The position numbers and the translations under genes are program-made. Below are positions 55,241-64,000 of a stretch of DNA of 64,000 bases, piece after piece. The notes beneath the pieces were generated by a model, which saw only the letters and a program-made list of their open reading frames with translations, was not told where the DNA came from and made no database searches. The stretch covers positions 62,001 through 126,000 of the forward strand of contig NZ_JAJIUJ010000040.1 in the NCBI RefSeq assembly GCF_020880415.1, read 5' to 3'. This DNA is from Xanthomonas euvesicatoria pv. euvesicatoria. GTDB taxonomy: Bacteria; Pseudomonadota; Gammaproteobacteria; Xanthomonadales; Xanthomonadaceae. Every line of letters starts with the position of its first letter. The first letter of the stretch is position 1.

Positions 55241-57186
55241 GGATGCGGTTCCGAAACGGCCGCGACGCGACGCGCCTCGGCAAAGCCGTGCAGCGCCGAA
55301 TTCAGGCGCGCATGCGGCAAGGGATCGGGCAGGCGTCGACGCCAGTTGGGATGCACTTCGACGGTGCCCGGCAGGTTGGGTTGTTCGTCCAGGGCCAGCG
55401 CGTCTTCCACCGGCAACAAGGCCAGCGGCGAGACATTGGTGGCGGTGAAGCGCAACGCGCCCAGCAGCGGGTCGCGCGCACTGCTCAGGCCGGCAAGTTC
55501 GACAGCGGCATCCAGCCGTGCCACGTCCTTGTTGCGCGCGGCGGCATCGTCGCTGGCCTGCGCGGGCTGGATCAATTCCAGCTTGCGCCGCCATTCGATA
55601 TCGCGGCCGGTGCGCCAGCCGGTGAGCGTGGGCAGGTCGTGCGTGGTGGTGGTGGCGATCGCATCCGGCCGCCACAGCGCCGGCGAGACGAATGCGCCAT
55701 CGTCGTCGCGGGTGAACATCAACACGTCGATGCCCATCACTCCACGCTGCGAGAGTTCTTCGCGGATGCCCGGCGGCACCACGCCCAGGTCCTCGCCGAT
55801 GACGATCGCCCGGTGCCGCCACGATTCCAGCGCCAGCAGGTTGAGCAGATCGTGCAACGGGTAGGCCAGATACGCACCTTCATTGGAACTGGCACCATCG
55901 GGGACCACCCATAGCCGCATCAGGCCCAGGATGTGGTCGATGCGGATGCCGCCGCGGTCGCGCAGCACCGCACGCAGCAGCGCGATATACGGCGCGTAGC
56001 CGCTGCGCCGCAGCGCCGTGGGCGAATACGCCCCGATGCCCCAATGCTGGCCATCGGCATTGAAGGCATCCGGCGGCGCGCCCAGCACCAGCCCGCGCAA
56101 TACGGTGTCGGCCGCCGCTGCGGCTTCGGCGCCGTTGGGGTCGAAGCCCACCGCCAGATCGGCGATCAAACCGATCTTCATGCCGCGCTCGTGCGCCTCG
56201 CGCTGCGCATCGGACCAGCTGCGCGCCGCCAGCCATTGCGTGAACACATGCAGCTGCGGATCGTTGTCGCCGAAATCCTGCGCAGCAAAGCGTGCAAAGC
56301 CCTCCAGCGCCGCGCCGCCTGCGTTGCGGAAGGCGACCAGATCGGCATGATCGGGCGAAACGCGCGTGTACAACTGGCGCAGCAATTCCCACTTGGCGTG
56401 CGCCGAGGCCTGCCAATCGATCAATGCAGCGTTATGCAAGCCATCGAAACGTTCGCGCAGGCCGGGCACCGCGTTGATGGCATCCAGCGCCAGTTCGCCC
56501 AGGATGCGCACCGGCGCGGCATGCAAGGGATCGAGAAAGCGCCGATCGCTGGGCGAATACGGGCTGTAGCCGCCGCTCACCGGGCGCGCGGCGTGCACCG
56601 GACTCAATGCCAGGGCGTCGGCGCCGGCCAAGGCCGCGTGCCGCAACCATTCCACCGTGCCGGCGGCATCGCCGATACCGCCGTCATCCAGGCTGCGTGC
56701 CGAATACACCTGCAGCGCCATGCCCCAGGCACGCGGCGATGGCTGGCCACAGGCATCGGCCACACTGAAGCAACGTGGCGGCGCCACGGCCACCTGCTGG
56801 GTAATCGCGCCGATCTGCAGCGTCCAGTAACCGAAACGCTGCGGCGCGCGCAGGCGCCCTTGCGCATCGGCACGCACGTCTTCGCTGGCGCCGCTGTCGT
56901 CGCTCCAGCGGCCACTGGCGTGTGCCGCCACGCGCAACGGCAGCGGCTGACCCACCTGCACCGTCAGCAGCGGCGCCGGCTCGTCGGCCTGCGCCTGGCA
57001 GCGGCGCAGGCTGTCGGCGCGCTGCGCCGCGGTGGCGGCCGGAAATTCCAGCGCGCTGAGCACCGCATGCACCGATTGCTCGGAGACCTGCCGCGGCTGG
57101 TCGCTGGCATCCACCCAATCCACCATCACCCCGGCCGCGGCGGCCAGGGTGTTGAGATCATCCCCGCCCGGATCGCGCGTACTCAT
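55237..57186 (-). CDS. malQ: 4-alpha-glucanotransferase (amylomaltase)
   Basis: A 649-residue GH77 enzyme that moves maltosyl units between malto-oligosaccharides, supplying chains long enough for TreY and GlgX. An N-terminal accessory domain of about 120 residues (as in E. coli MalQ) precedes the barrel. Catalytic signatures: IRIDHILGLMRLWVVP (Asp nucleophile), IVIGEDLGVVP (Glu) and TTTHDLPTLTGW (Asp). The start and end overlap treZ and treY by four bases each, which makes it coupled on both sides. Confidence 0.94.
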   Translation of the reverse strand: MSTRDPGGDDLNTLAAAAGVMVDWVDASDQPRQVSEQSVHAVLSALEFPAATAAQRADSLRRCQAQADEPAPLLTVQVGQPLPLRVAAHASGRWSDDSGASEDVRADAQGRLRAPQRFGYWTLQIGAITQQVAVAPPRCFSVADACGQPSPRAWGMALQVYSARSLDDGGIGDAAGTVEWLRHAALAGADALALSPVHAARPVSGGYSPYSPSDRRFLDPLHAAPVRILGELALDAINAVPGLRERFDGLHNAALIDWQASAHAKWELLRQLYTRVSPDHADLVAFRNAGGAALEGFARFAAQDFGDNDPQLHVFTQWLAARSWSDAQREAHERGMKIGLIADLAVGFDPNGAEAAAAADTVLRGLVLGAPPDAFNADGQHWGIGAYSPTALRRSGYAPYIALLRAVLRDRGGIRIDHILGLMRLWVVPDGASSNEGAYLAYPLHDLLNLLALESWRHRAIVIGEDLGVVPPGIREELSQRGVMGIDVLMFTRDDDGAFVSPALWRPDAIATTTTHDLPTLTGWRTGRDIEWRRKLELIQPAQASDDAAARNKDVARLDAAVELAGLSSARDPLLGALRFTATNVSPLALLPVEDALALDEQPNLPGTVEVHPNWRRRLPDPLPHARLNSALHGFAEARRVAAVSEPHP

Positions 57187-58940
57187 GCCTGCGCCTCGTG
57201 CCAGGCGATGAAGCCATCGACCGGTAGTTCCCGCGCATCGGCAGCCACGTTTTCGACATGCGCCACGCGTCCGCGCAGCGGCGGCAACGGCACCGGCTGG
57301 GTGCCGACATTGAAGGCGATATGCCACAGCCCGCCCGGCAGCTCCCAGGTGGCGGCCACCGCGCCATCGGCAAGCACGCTGGCACGCACGGCGCGCGCTT
57401 GCGCCAGGCCTGGCACCAGCCAGCGACGACGCACGTCCAGCAGCGCCGTGAACCAGCTTGCCCACTGCGCGCCGTCGCCATGCGCGGCGTCAGCGATCGG
57501 CGCACGCGATGCCGCGAACGTGGTATGGCTGTTCGGATCGGGAATGGTGGCGCGCTGGGCTTCATCGGCAAATGCGGCGAAGTGCGCGAACTCCTTGCGG
57601 CGGCCTTCGCGCACCGCATCGTCCAACGGTGGGCCGAAGTCGGTGAAGAACAGGAACGGTTGCTTGGCGCCCCACGGTTCGCCCATGAAAAACAGCGGAA
57701 TCATCGGCGTCAATGCGGTCAGCGCCAAGGCCGCGCGCAAGCGTTGCGGCGACACCAGCACGCTCAGCCGCTCGCCGCGGGCGCGGTTGCCGATCTGGTC
57801 GTGATTCTGCGCAAACACCACGAATTTGTGCGGCGGCAAGGCGCCACTGGGTTCGCCCCGCACATGCCCGCGCGGGTCCGGCTCGCCCTGATAGGCGAAC
57901 CCTTCGCCCAGCACGCGCGCCAGGTGCTCGGTCGGCTTGTCGGCGAACGCGGCGTAATAGCCTTCCTCTTCGCCAGTGAGCAGCACATGCAGCGCGTTAT
58001 GGAAGTCGTCATCCCACTGCGCGGTATAGCCACGCTGCAGTTGCGAGGCCTGATTGGCCTCATTTTCCAGCACCAGATGCACATGCCGCCCGGCCGGCAG
58101 GCTGGCCTCGACGGTCTCGCGCAAGGTATCCAGGAACGCGTTGGGCGATATCGCATGCACCGCATCCAGGCGCAGGCCGTCGAAACCGTATTCGTGCAGC
58201 CACATCAGCGCGTTGTCGAGAAAATACCGCTGCACCGGCGGCTTGCGGAAATCGATCGCTGCGCCCCACGGGGTGGGCTTGTCCTCGTTGAAGAACGGCG
58301 CGGCATAGCTGTGCAGGTAATTGCCGTCCGGGCCGAAGTGGTTGTAGACCACATCCAGCAACACCATCAGGCCATGCCCGTGCGCGGCATCGATCAGCGC
58401 CTTCAGTTCGTCCGGTGTGCCATACGCCTCCACCGGTGCATACGGCAGCACGCCGTCGTAGCCCCAGTTGTGCGCGCCGGGAAACGCGCTCAACGGCATC
58501 AGTTCGATGGTGGTGATGCCCATCGCCGCCAGCTGCGGCAGTTGCGCCTGCACACCGGCATAGCCGCCGCAGGTGCCGACATGCACTTCGTAGATCACTG
58601 CCTCGTCCCACGGCCGTCCCTGCCATTGGGCGTTTTGCCAGGCATAGCCGTCGGTCGGCTGTACCGCGCTGGGGCCGTGCACGCCTTCGGGCTGCCAGCG
58701 CGAGGCCGGGTCCGGGACCGGCTCAGCGCCGTCGACGCTGTAGCGGTAACGCGCATTGGCAGCGCAGTCGATGACGGCGCTGAAAAAACCGTCCTGTCCC
58801 GCCTGCAGCGCGCAGCGCGCGCTGTCGTCGAAGACCACGTCCACGCTCTTGGCTGCTGGAGCCCAGAGCGCAAAGCGCACCTGTCCTTCACCCGCCGGCC
58901 AGGCGCCCCAGGACGGTGTGATTGCATTGCGCTGGTTCAT
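57183..58940 (-). CDS. treZ: Malto-oligosyltrehalose trehalohydrolase
   Basis: A 585-residue GH13_10 enzyme that releases trehalose from maltooligosyl trehalose. N-terminal CBM48-like domain (QVRFALWAPAAKSV), then the barrel: IYEVHVGTCGGYAG, MPLSAFPGAHNWGYDG, LLDVVYNHFGPDGNYL, FGFDGLRLDAVHAI (nucleophile), HLVLENEANQ (acid) and QNHDQIGNRARGER. It partners with TreY in the TreY-TreZ route of trehalose synthesis from glycogen. Two bases separate it from glgB, and the stop overlaps malQ. Confidence 0.95.
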   Translation of the reverse strand: MNQRNAITPSWGAWPAGEGQVRFALWAPAAKSVDVVFDDSARCALQAGQDGFFSAVIDCAANARYRYSVDGAEPVPDPASRWQPEGVHGPSAVQPTDGYAWQNAQWQGRPWDEAVIYEVHVGTCGGYAGVQAQLPQLAAMGITTIELMPLSAFPGAHNWGYDGVLPYAPVEAYGTPDELKALIDAAHGHGLMVLLDVVYNHFGPDGNYLHSYAAPFFNEDKPTPWGAAIDFRKPPVQRYFLDNALMWLHEYGFDGLRLDAVHAISPNAFLDTLRETVEASLPAGRHVHLVLENEANQASQLQRGYTAQWDDDFHNALHVLLTGEEEGYYAAFADKPTEHLARVLGEGFAYQGEPDPRGHVRGEPSGALPPHKFVVFAQNHDQIGNRARGERLSVLVSPQRLRAALALTALTPMIPLFFMGEPWGAKQPFLFFTDFGPPLDDAVREGRRKEFAHFAAFADEAQRATIPDPNSHTTFAASRAPIADAAHGDGAQWASWFTALLDVRRRWLVPGLAQARAVRASVLADGAVAATWELPGGLWHIAFNVGTQPVPLPPLRGRVAHVENVAADARELPVDGFIAWHEAQA

Positions 58941-58942
58941 CG

Positions 58943-61174
58943 TTATTTCTCCGCTTGCAGATAGATCGTGGCCAGCGGCGGTAGGGTCAGGCGCAGACGT
59001 TGCGCATGCCCATGCATGCCCACCGGCTCGGTCGCCAGGCGACCGCTGTTACCGAGGTTGCTGCCGCCGTAATGGGCACTGTCGGTGTTGAGGATCTCGC
59101 GCCAGAGGCCGGCACGCGGCACCCCCACGTGATAGTCGTGATGCGGTTGCGGGGTCAGGTTGCTCACTGCCAGCAACGGTGCGCCGCCGGCAGGATCGTG
59201 GCGGACGAACGCCAGCACGCTGTTGCGCGCATCGTCGGCCACGCTCCAGTCGAAGCCGTCGGCGCGATGGCTGCCGCGATACAGCGCCGGCGTGCGGCGC
59301 AGTGCGGCGTTGAGATCGCCCACCAGTTGCTGCATGCCACGATGGCGCGCGCCGTCCAGCAGATGCCAGTCCAGCGACTGGTCGTGATTCCAGTCGGCCC
59401 ATTGGCCGAACTCGGCGCCCATGAACAGCAGTTTGTCGCCCGGGTGCGCCCACATCAGCGCCAGGTAGGCGCGCAGGTTGGCGAAGCGGCGCCAGTCATC
59501 GCCCGGCATCTGCCCGAGCAGGCCACCGGTGCCGTGCACCACTTCATCGTGCGAGAGCGGCAACACGAAGCGTTCGTCGAAGGCGTACACCAGCCCGAAG
59601 GTGAGCTGGCTATGGTGCTGCGCACGTTCGGCCGGATCGCGCTGCATGTAGCCCAGCGTGTCGTGCATCCAGCCCATGTTCCATTTGTGGGTGAAGCCCA
59701 GGCCGCCATCGCTGATCGCGGCGGTCACGCCCGGCCAGGCGGTCGATTCTTCGGCAATGGTGAGCACGCCGGGGAACTGGGTGGCGATTTCGCGGTTGAG
59801 CTGGCGCAGGAACGCGACCGCCTCCAGATTCTCGCGGCCGCCATGCGCGTTGGGCACCCACTCGCCTTCGGCGCGGCCGTAGTCGCGATACAGCATCGAG
59901 GCCACCGCATCCACGCGCAGGCCGTCGAGGTGGTAATGCTCGATCCATTCCAGCGCGCTGCCCAGCAGGTAAGCGGTCACCTCCGGCCGGCCGTAATTGT
60001 AGATCAGCGTATTCCAGTCGCGATGCATGCCTTCGCGCGGATCGGCATGCTCGTACAGCGCGGCGCCGTCGAACTGGGCCAGGCCGTGCGCGTCATCGGG
60101 AAAGTGCGCGCTGACCCAATCCAGGATCACGCCGATACCGGCGCGGTGACAGGCATCGACGAACTGCGCAAAGCCGTCCGGGCTGCCATGTCTCGCGGTG
60201 GGCGCATACAGGCCCAGCGGCTGATAGCCCCAGGAACCGCCGAACGGGTGTTCGGTGATCGGCAGCAATTCGATATGCGTGAAGCCGAGCTGCTGTACGT
60301 AAGGAATCAACTGCTCGGCCAGCGTTGGCCAGTCCAGCGGCTGGTTGTGTCCGTCGCGGCGCCAGGACGCGGCATGCACCTCGTAGATCGACAGCGGCGC
60401 CGGCACGGCGCCGGGGTCGCGGTTGGCCATCCAGGCCGCATCGGTCCAGGCGAATGCGGCGGCGCTGGGCACCACCGAAGCGGTTGCCGGCGGCAATTCG
60501 GTTTGCCGCGCCACCGGGTCGGCCTTGAGCAGCACCCGCCCATCGGCTGCGGTGACGGCATATTTGTACCGGGCGCCGGCTTCCACGCGCGGCAGGAAGA
60601 GTTCCCAAAAGCCACCGATGCGCTGCCGCATCGGATGCCGCCGCACGTCCCAGCCGTTGAAGTCGCCAACCACCGCCACGCGTTGGGCATGGGGTGCCCA
60701 CACCGCAAAGCGCACGCCTGGCACATCGCCACAGTGGACATGCTGCGCGCCCAGCGCACGACGCACGGCCTGGCCATCGCCGGCAGCGATCTGCAGCAGC
60801 AGCGATTCGTCCAGCGTGGCCGCGAACGCGTACGGGTCTTCGACCTCCTGCACCCTGTCTGGCCACACGATGCGCAGCCGGTACGGCCCATCGGCCGCCA
60901 GGATGCCTTCGAAGACGCCATCGATGGCGCTGGCCTGCATACGCGCGAGCAGCTTGCCGCGCGGGTCGATCAAGCCCATCGCCTCGGCGCCCGGTGCCAA
61001 CACGCGCACCTGACGGCGGCCCTCGGCCAGCGGTTTCGGTCCAAGCACCGCAAAGGCATCGGCCGGCAAGCCGTTGGCCAGGGCTTGCAGGGTCTGCGAC
61101 GTTTCCGAGATCCCTTCCGTGGTCATGCCGTCTGCTTCCGTGCGCTGCTCCTGCCCGCCCTGCCGTTCGCTCAT
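58943..61174 (-). CDS. glgB: 1,4-alpha-glucan branching enzyme
   Basis: A 743-residue GH13_9 enzyme that makes alpha-1,6 branches in glycogen. Two N-terminal beta domains (CBM48; [23 protein letters not shown] in pieces) precede the barrel. Signatures: [33 protein letters not shown], the nucleophile in [17 protein letters not shown], the acid in [13 protein letters not shown] and [12 protein letters not shown] 61174 overlaps the glgA stop by four bases; ATG 61126 in the same frame would give a slightly shorter N-terminus. The extra tail ([12 protein letters not shown]) is hydrophilic. Confidence 0.95.
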   Translation of the reverse strand: MSERQGGQEQRTEADGMTTEGISETSQTLQALANGLPADAFAVLGPKPLAEGRRQVRVLAPGAEAMGLIDPRGKLLARMQASAIDGVFEGILAADGPYRLRIVWPDRVQEVEDPYAFAATLDESLLLQIAAGDGQAVRRALGAQHVHCGDVPGVRFAVWAPHAQRVAVVGDFNGWDVRRHPMRQRIGGFWELFLPRVEAGARYKYAVTAADGRVLLKADPVARQTELPPATASVVPSAAAFAWTDAAWMANRDPGAVPAPLSIYEVHAASWRRDGHNQPLDWPTLAEQLIPYVQQLGFTHIELLPITEHPFGGSWGYQPLGLYAPTARHGSPDGFAQFVDACHRAGIGVILDWVSAHFPDDAHGLAQFDGAALYEHADPREGMHRDWNTLIYNYGRPEVTAYLLGSALEWIEHYHLDGLRVDAVASMLYRDYGRAEGEWVPNAHGGRENLEAVAFLRQLNREIATQFPGVLTIAEESTAWPGVTAAISDGGLGFTHKWNMGWMHDTLGYMQRDPAERAQHHSQLTFGLVYAFDERFVLPLSHDEVVHGTGGLLGQMPGDDWRRFANLRAYLALMWAHPGDKLLFMGAEFGQWADWNHDQSLDWHLLDGARHRGMQQLVGDLNAALRRTPALYRGSHRADGFDWSVADDARNSVLAFVRHDPAGGAPLLAVSNLTPQPHHDYHVGVPRAGLWREILNTDSAHYGGSNLGNSGRLATEPVGMHGHAQRLRLTLPPLATIYLQAEK

Positions 61175-62754
61175 GACACCGTCGCGAGCGCGGGCGCGGT
61201 TGCGGCGGTGTGTTCGTAGAGCGAGAGGTATTTCTTGCCTGCCACGTCCCAACCGCTGGGACGCAACATGGCCGCGCGCCGCATCGCAGACAGCAGGCTG
61301 GGCAGGCGGAATGTGCGGAAGGCGCGCTCCAGGCAGCGGCGCAGCGCTTCGACGCTGGCGTGCTGGAACAGGAAGCCGGTCACGCCATCGTCCACGGTGT
61401 CGATCAGCCCGCCGGTCGCATGCGCGATTGGCAGGCAGCCGAAGCGCTGCGCATACATCTGGCTCAGGCCGCAGGGCTCGAAGCGCGAGGGCATCAGCAG
61501 GAAGTCGGCACCGGCGAACATGCGCCGCGCCAGGCCTTCCTCGAAGCCGATGAAGGCGCCCACCTGACCGGGATAGCGCCTGGTCAGCTCGGCCACCTGC
61601 CGTTCGATCTCCGGCTCGCCGCCGCCGATCACCGCGATCTGGCCGCCAGCGGCCACGATCTGCGGGGCCACCTCGCAAATCAGGTCCAGGCCCTTCTGAT
61701 GCACCAGCCGCGACACCACCGCAAACAGCGGGCCGGTGCTCTCGCGCAGCCCGAATGCCTTGCGCACCTGCGCTGCATTGGCCTGCCGGCCCTGCCACTG
61801 GTTCACGCTGAAGTGCGAATCCAGGTATTCATCGGTGCGCGGATCCCAGCTGGCGTCGATGCCGTTGACGATGCCGGTGAGCGCGCCCTTGGCAGCGCGA
61901 CCGGCCAACAGCCGGTCCAGGCCGCAGCCCTGTGCCGGGCCGGTGATCTGCTTGGCGTAGCTGACGCTGACCGTGTTGACGTGGTCGGCATTGACGATGC
62001 CGCCGCGCAGGAACGACATCTGCCCATAGAACTCCAGCTCGGCCACCCGCTCGGCGGGGATGCCCAGCGCGGCAGCCATCGAATACGGCACCAGGCCCTG
62101 GTAGGCCAGGTTATGGATGGTCAGCAGGCACGGCGTGGTGCCGCCGGACCAGCGCACATAGCCGGCCGCCAGCGCGCAGGGCCAGTCGTTGAGATGCAGC
62201 AGACGCGGTTTCCAGCCCAGGCCGGCGTGGCCGGCCGCAATCTGCGCGGCGGCATGCGACAAGGTGGCAAAGCGGATTGCGTTGTCCTCGAATTCCGAAC
62301 CGCTGGTGCTCACATAGGGCGAGCCGTCGCGTTCGAACAACTCCTTGGACAGCAGGATGTAGATCGGTAGCCCGTCCGATTGCACGATGCGGCCGATGTC
62401 GCAGGCCGGCAGCGCGGCATGCGCCAACACGCGGCCCACGATCTCCACCTTGCCCGCACGCTCGAGCACGGCGCGGTAGCCAGGGATCAGCACACGTACG
62501 TCGTAGCGGTGGCGCAGCGCGCGCGGCAACGCGGCCGCCACATCGCCCAACCCGCCGGCCTTGATGAAGTCCGCCATTTCCGACGCCACGAACAAGGCAC
62601 CGCGCGTGTCTGCCAACGAGACCGGCAAGCGCTCGTGGTGACGGATGAAGCGGCCACGCGCATCGCGCGGGCGCCCACTCTTCTTCAGAGTCGGGAGCAG
62701 CGTACTGCGCTCTAAGCGTGCGGTAGTAGCGTGAAGCGGCATCATGGCAACCAT
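61171..62754 (-). CDS. glgA: Glycogen synthase (ADP-glucose)
   Basis: A 527-residue GT5 enzyme that extends alpha-1,4 glucan from ADP-glucose. The substrate loop [29 protein letters not shown], a segment [12 protein letters not shown] and the final site [19 protein letters not shown] with the E-x7-E motif are present. The N-terminus (about residues 1-45) is basic and not conserved, so translation may begin at a later codon. It is the first gene of the cluster. No glgC gene for ADP-glucose synthesis is in the window. The divergent gene at 63241 shares its promoter region. Confidence 0.94.
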   Translation of the reverse strand: MVAMMPLHATTARLERSTLLPTLKKSGRPRDARGRFIRHHERLPVSLADTRGALFVASEMADFIKAGGLGDVAAALPRALRHRYDVRVLIPGYRAVLERAGKVEIVGRVLAHAALPACDIGRIVQSDGLPIYILLSKELFERDGSPYVSTSGSEFEDNAIRFATLSHAAAQIAAGHAGLGWKPRLLHLNDWPCALAAGYVRWSGGTTPCLLTIHNLAYQGLVPYSMAAALGIPAERVAELEFYGQMSFLRGGIVNADHVNTVSVSYAKQITGPAQGCGLDRLLAGRAAKGALTGIVNGIDASWDPRTDEYLDSHFSVNQWQGRQANAAQVRKAFGLRESTGPLFAVVSRLVHQKGLDLICEVAPQIVAAGGQIAVIGGGEPEIERQVAELTRRYPGQVGAFIGFEEGLARRMFAGADFLLMPSRFEPCGLSQMYAQRFGCLPIAHATGGLIDTVDDGVTGFLFQHASVEALRRCLERAFRTFRLPSLLSAMRRAAMLRPSGWDVAGKKYLSLYEHTAATAPALATVS

Positions 62755-63240
62755 CGAAACATCCGTCGTAATGTGGGTGGAGACGGAAAAACGGCGAAGC
62801 GAAAACCGCCGTCTGCCGATTCAGCCAGACGACTTGCTACGAGTGAGGAGCGTGGGCAACGCGCGTACTCCACGTCGCCCTTGCAGAGGAATCTACACCC
62901 CGACCAAATAAAATATGCGTGAACACGTGCTGACTTTTCTGCGACAGCCCACATTCCTTTACGCGCAGTTGCGCACGCTCAAGGCATAAGCGCCACATTG
63001 CAGTGCGATGACATCCCCGTCTCGGTGCGTTGGCCGTACATGCACCGAATGCGGGAACTTCCGGCTGCGTTCGCCCTCATCCGGGTAACCGGTTCATCGA
63101 TGCCTTGCTTCGCGCCTGGCGACCATGCTTCGCGCCCGGCCTGCATGCCGTTGCCGCGCGCTACGGCCCGGCTTGCTCAAGCGCCCCCCTCCATGGGCCG
63201 ATATCGAGCGTTAGCACAAGACCTCTCGAGACCCTGGCGC
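62755..63240. other. Divergent promoter region glgA / GGDEF-like gene
   Basis: About 485 bases. The glgA side should hold the operon promoter. No operator, riboswitch or small gene was recognised. Confidence 0.45.
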
Positions 63241-64000
63241 ATGGCAGACCAGCCCGAACACCCAAGCCGCCCCCGTGGCGGGCTGCGCCGCCTGTTGCCC
63301 TGGGGCGGCACGGACACCGCGCGCCCTGCCGCTGCCCTGCCGACGGTGATCAATGGCGAGCGCAGCGGTCATGGCCTGGCCGCGCACCAGCTGGTGCCGG
63401 CCAAGGCCAAGTCCGGCGCGCACGATCCGGCCGCTGCCACTGCATTGCTGATACGGCTGTTCTCGCATGCCGCGCATCCCGAAGCGCTGCTGCTCGCGTT
63501 CGCCGAAGGCATCGCCAGCCTGCATGGCGAGCTCGGCGACATGGGCGTGCGCCTGAGCGCGGCGTACGCGGCCGGCGATTGGCCCGGCTATGGCCGTGCC
63601 TTGCGCCAGCTCATCGACAAATACATCCGCACCATCGATATCGGCGATTCGCTGGCCGAAGGCCGCACGGAAGCCGAGCAGCTGCGCGATCTGCTGCGCC
63701 ACGCGCTGGGCAATGCCCTGGCCACGCTGTTGCAACGCAGCCCGGAGCTGGCCGAAGAGGCGCAAACGCTGGCATCGGCGCTGCGCCACTGGCGCCCCGG
63801 ACACGAGCTGATCACGCTGGAACAACGCCTGCGCGAACTCAGCCACCAGATCGGCCTGCGCGCCGAAGATGCCAGCGAACAACAGAACCTGTTACTGGGC
63901 CTGTTCGACCTATTGCTGGAGAACGTCGGCGAACTCCTGGACGATCGCAGCTGGTTGCAGGGCCAGATCTCGGTGGTGCGGCAACTGATTTCCGGCCCGC
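63241..64000 (+). CDS. Probable diguanylate cyclase, N-terminal part, cut by the window edge
   Basis: The frame is open from ATG 63241 past the right edge, so at least 253 residues are visible and the C-terminus is missing. The visible part is soluble and helical, with segments LLIRLFSHAAHPEALLLAFAEGIASL, LLRHALGNALATLLQR, and near the edge EQQNLLLGLFDLLLENVGELLDDRSWLQGQISVVRQLIS (in pieces). That last block precedes the GGDEF domain in a family of diguanylate cyclases (DgcP-like) that I recall; the GGDEF domain itself is not in the window. If so, it makes c-di-GMP next to the glycogen operon. Confidence 0.6.
   Translation, partial: MADQPEHPSRPRGGLRRLLPWGGTDTARPAAALPTVINGERSGHGLAAHQLVPAKAKSGAHDPAAATALLIRLFSHAAHPEALLLAFAEGIASLHGELGDMGVRLSAAYAAGDWPGYGRALRQLIDKYIRTIDIGDSLAEGRTEAEQLRDLLRHALGNALATLLQRSPELAEEAQTLASALRHWRPGHELITLEQRLRELSHQIGLRAEDASEQQNLLLGLFDLLLENVGELLDDRSWLQGQISVVRQLISGP

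Noticed and set aside
53180-55864. Plus-strand open frame of 894 codons opposite treY and malQ
   Set aside because: Antisense artefact of high G+C; the minus strand encodes full-length treY and malQ with catalytic motifs.
59000-61219. Plus-strand open frame of 739 codons opposite glgB
   Set aside because: His/Gln/Arg-rich shadow of glgB, no recognisable domain.

Overview
The window is Xanthomonas chromosome, high in G+C and densely coded. The best clue to species is a YopJ-family type III effector of 373 codons with His180, Glu200 and Cys244. I recognise it as AvrRxv (XopJ3), which points to the pepper and tomato spot group (X. euvesicatoria / X. campestris pv. vesicatoria). Other genus-level signs are a perfect PIP box, a VirD4-type T4SS bacterial-killing effector with an XVIPCD-like tail, a secreted M4 protease, a VirK protein, a seven-gene glycogen/trehalose cluster and palindromic Xanthomonas repeats. 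No tRNA, rRNA, intact insertion sequence or CRISPR array was seen.

Layout. 0.1-3 kb: acetyltransferase, rpe and a J-domain protein on the minus strand, then purC on the plus strand. 3-7.2 kb: three small lipoproteins followed by a multidomain peptidoglycan hydrolase that looks like an antibacterial T4SS effector; one or more lipoproteins are probably its immunity protein. 7.6-10.7 kb: secreted M4 protease, Mpo1-like membrane protein, NAD-dependent epimerase-like protein. 10.9-16.8 kb: six-gene Mrp cation/proton antiporter operon with A and B fused. 17-26 kb: a lipoprotein and an unknown protein, then tyrosine and tryptophan catabolism (hmgA, hppD with a divergent MarR gene, kynA), with a repeat-bounded DUF559 gene, a thioredoxin-like lipoprotein and a POT peptide transporter between them.

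26.5-34.3 kb: a large secreted ExeM/NucH-type nuclease, then a 2-oxoacid dehydrogenase operon (E1 alpha, E1 beta, tandem-SH3 protein, E2). 34.8-36 kb: avrRxv, an AT-richer island with its own PIP box and terminator. 36.3-46 kb: DEAD-box helicase, DUF6172 protein, SDR, then an RND efflux system (pump, adaptor, TetR regulator, outer-membrane factor) with two matching operator palindromes around tetR. 46-50 kb: VirK, an FAD/NAD(P) protein, an SDR and an NAD(P)H-binding protein. 50.1-62.8 kb: glgA-glgB-treZ-malQ-treY-DUF2934-glgX, mostly with 4-base overlaps, which builds, trims and converts glycogen to trehalose. A probable diguanylate cyclase starts divergently and leaves the window at the right edge.

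How the genes work together: HmgA and HppD are consecutive steps of tyrosine breakdown and share a region with a MarR regulator. The glg/tre enzymes form one pathway from ADP-glucose to glycogen and trehalose. The RND genes form a complete self-regulated tripartite pump. Virulence and competition functions (avrRxv, the T4SS effector, the secreted protease and nuclease) are scattered among housekeeping genes. All identifications are by reading motifs; no database search was run.
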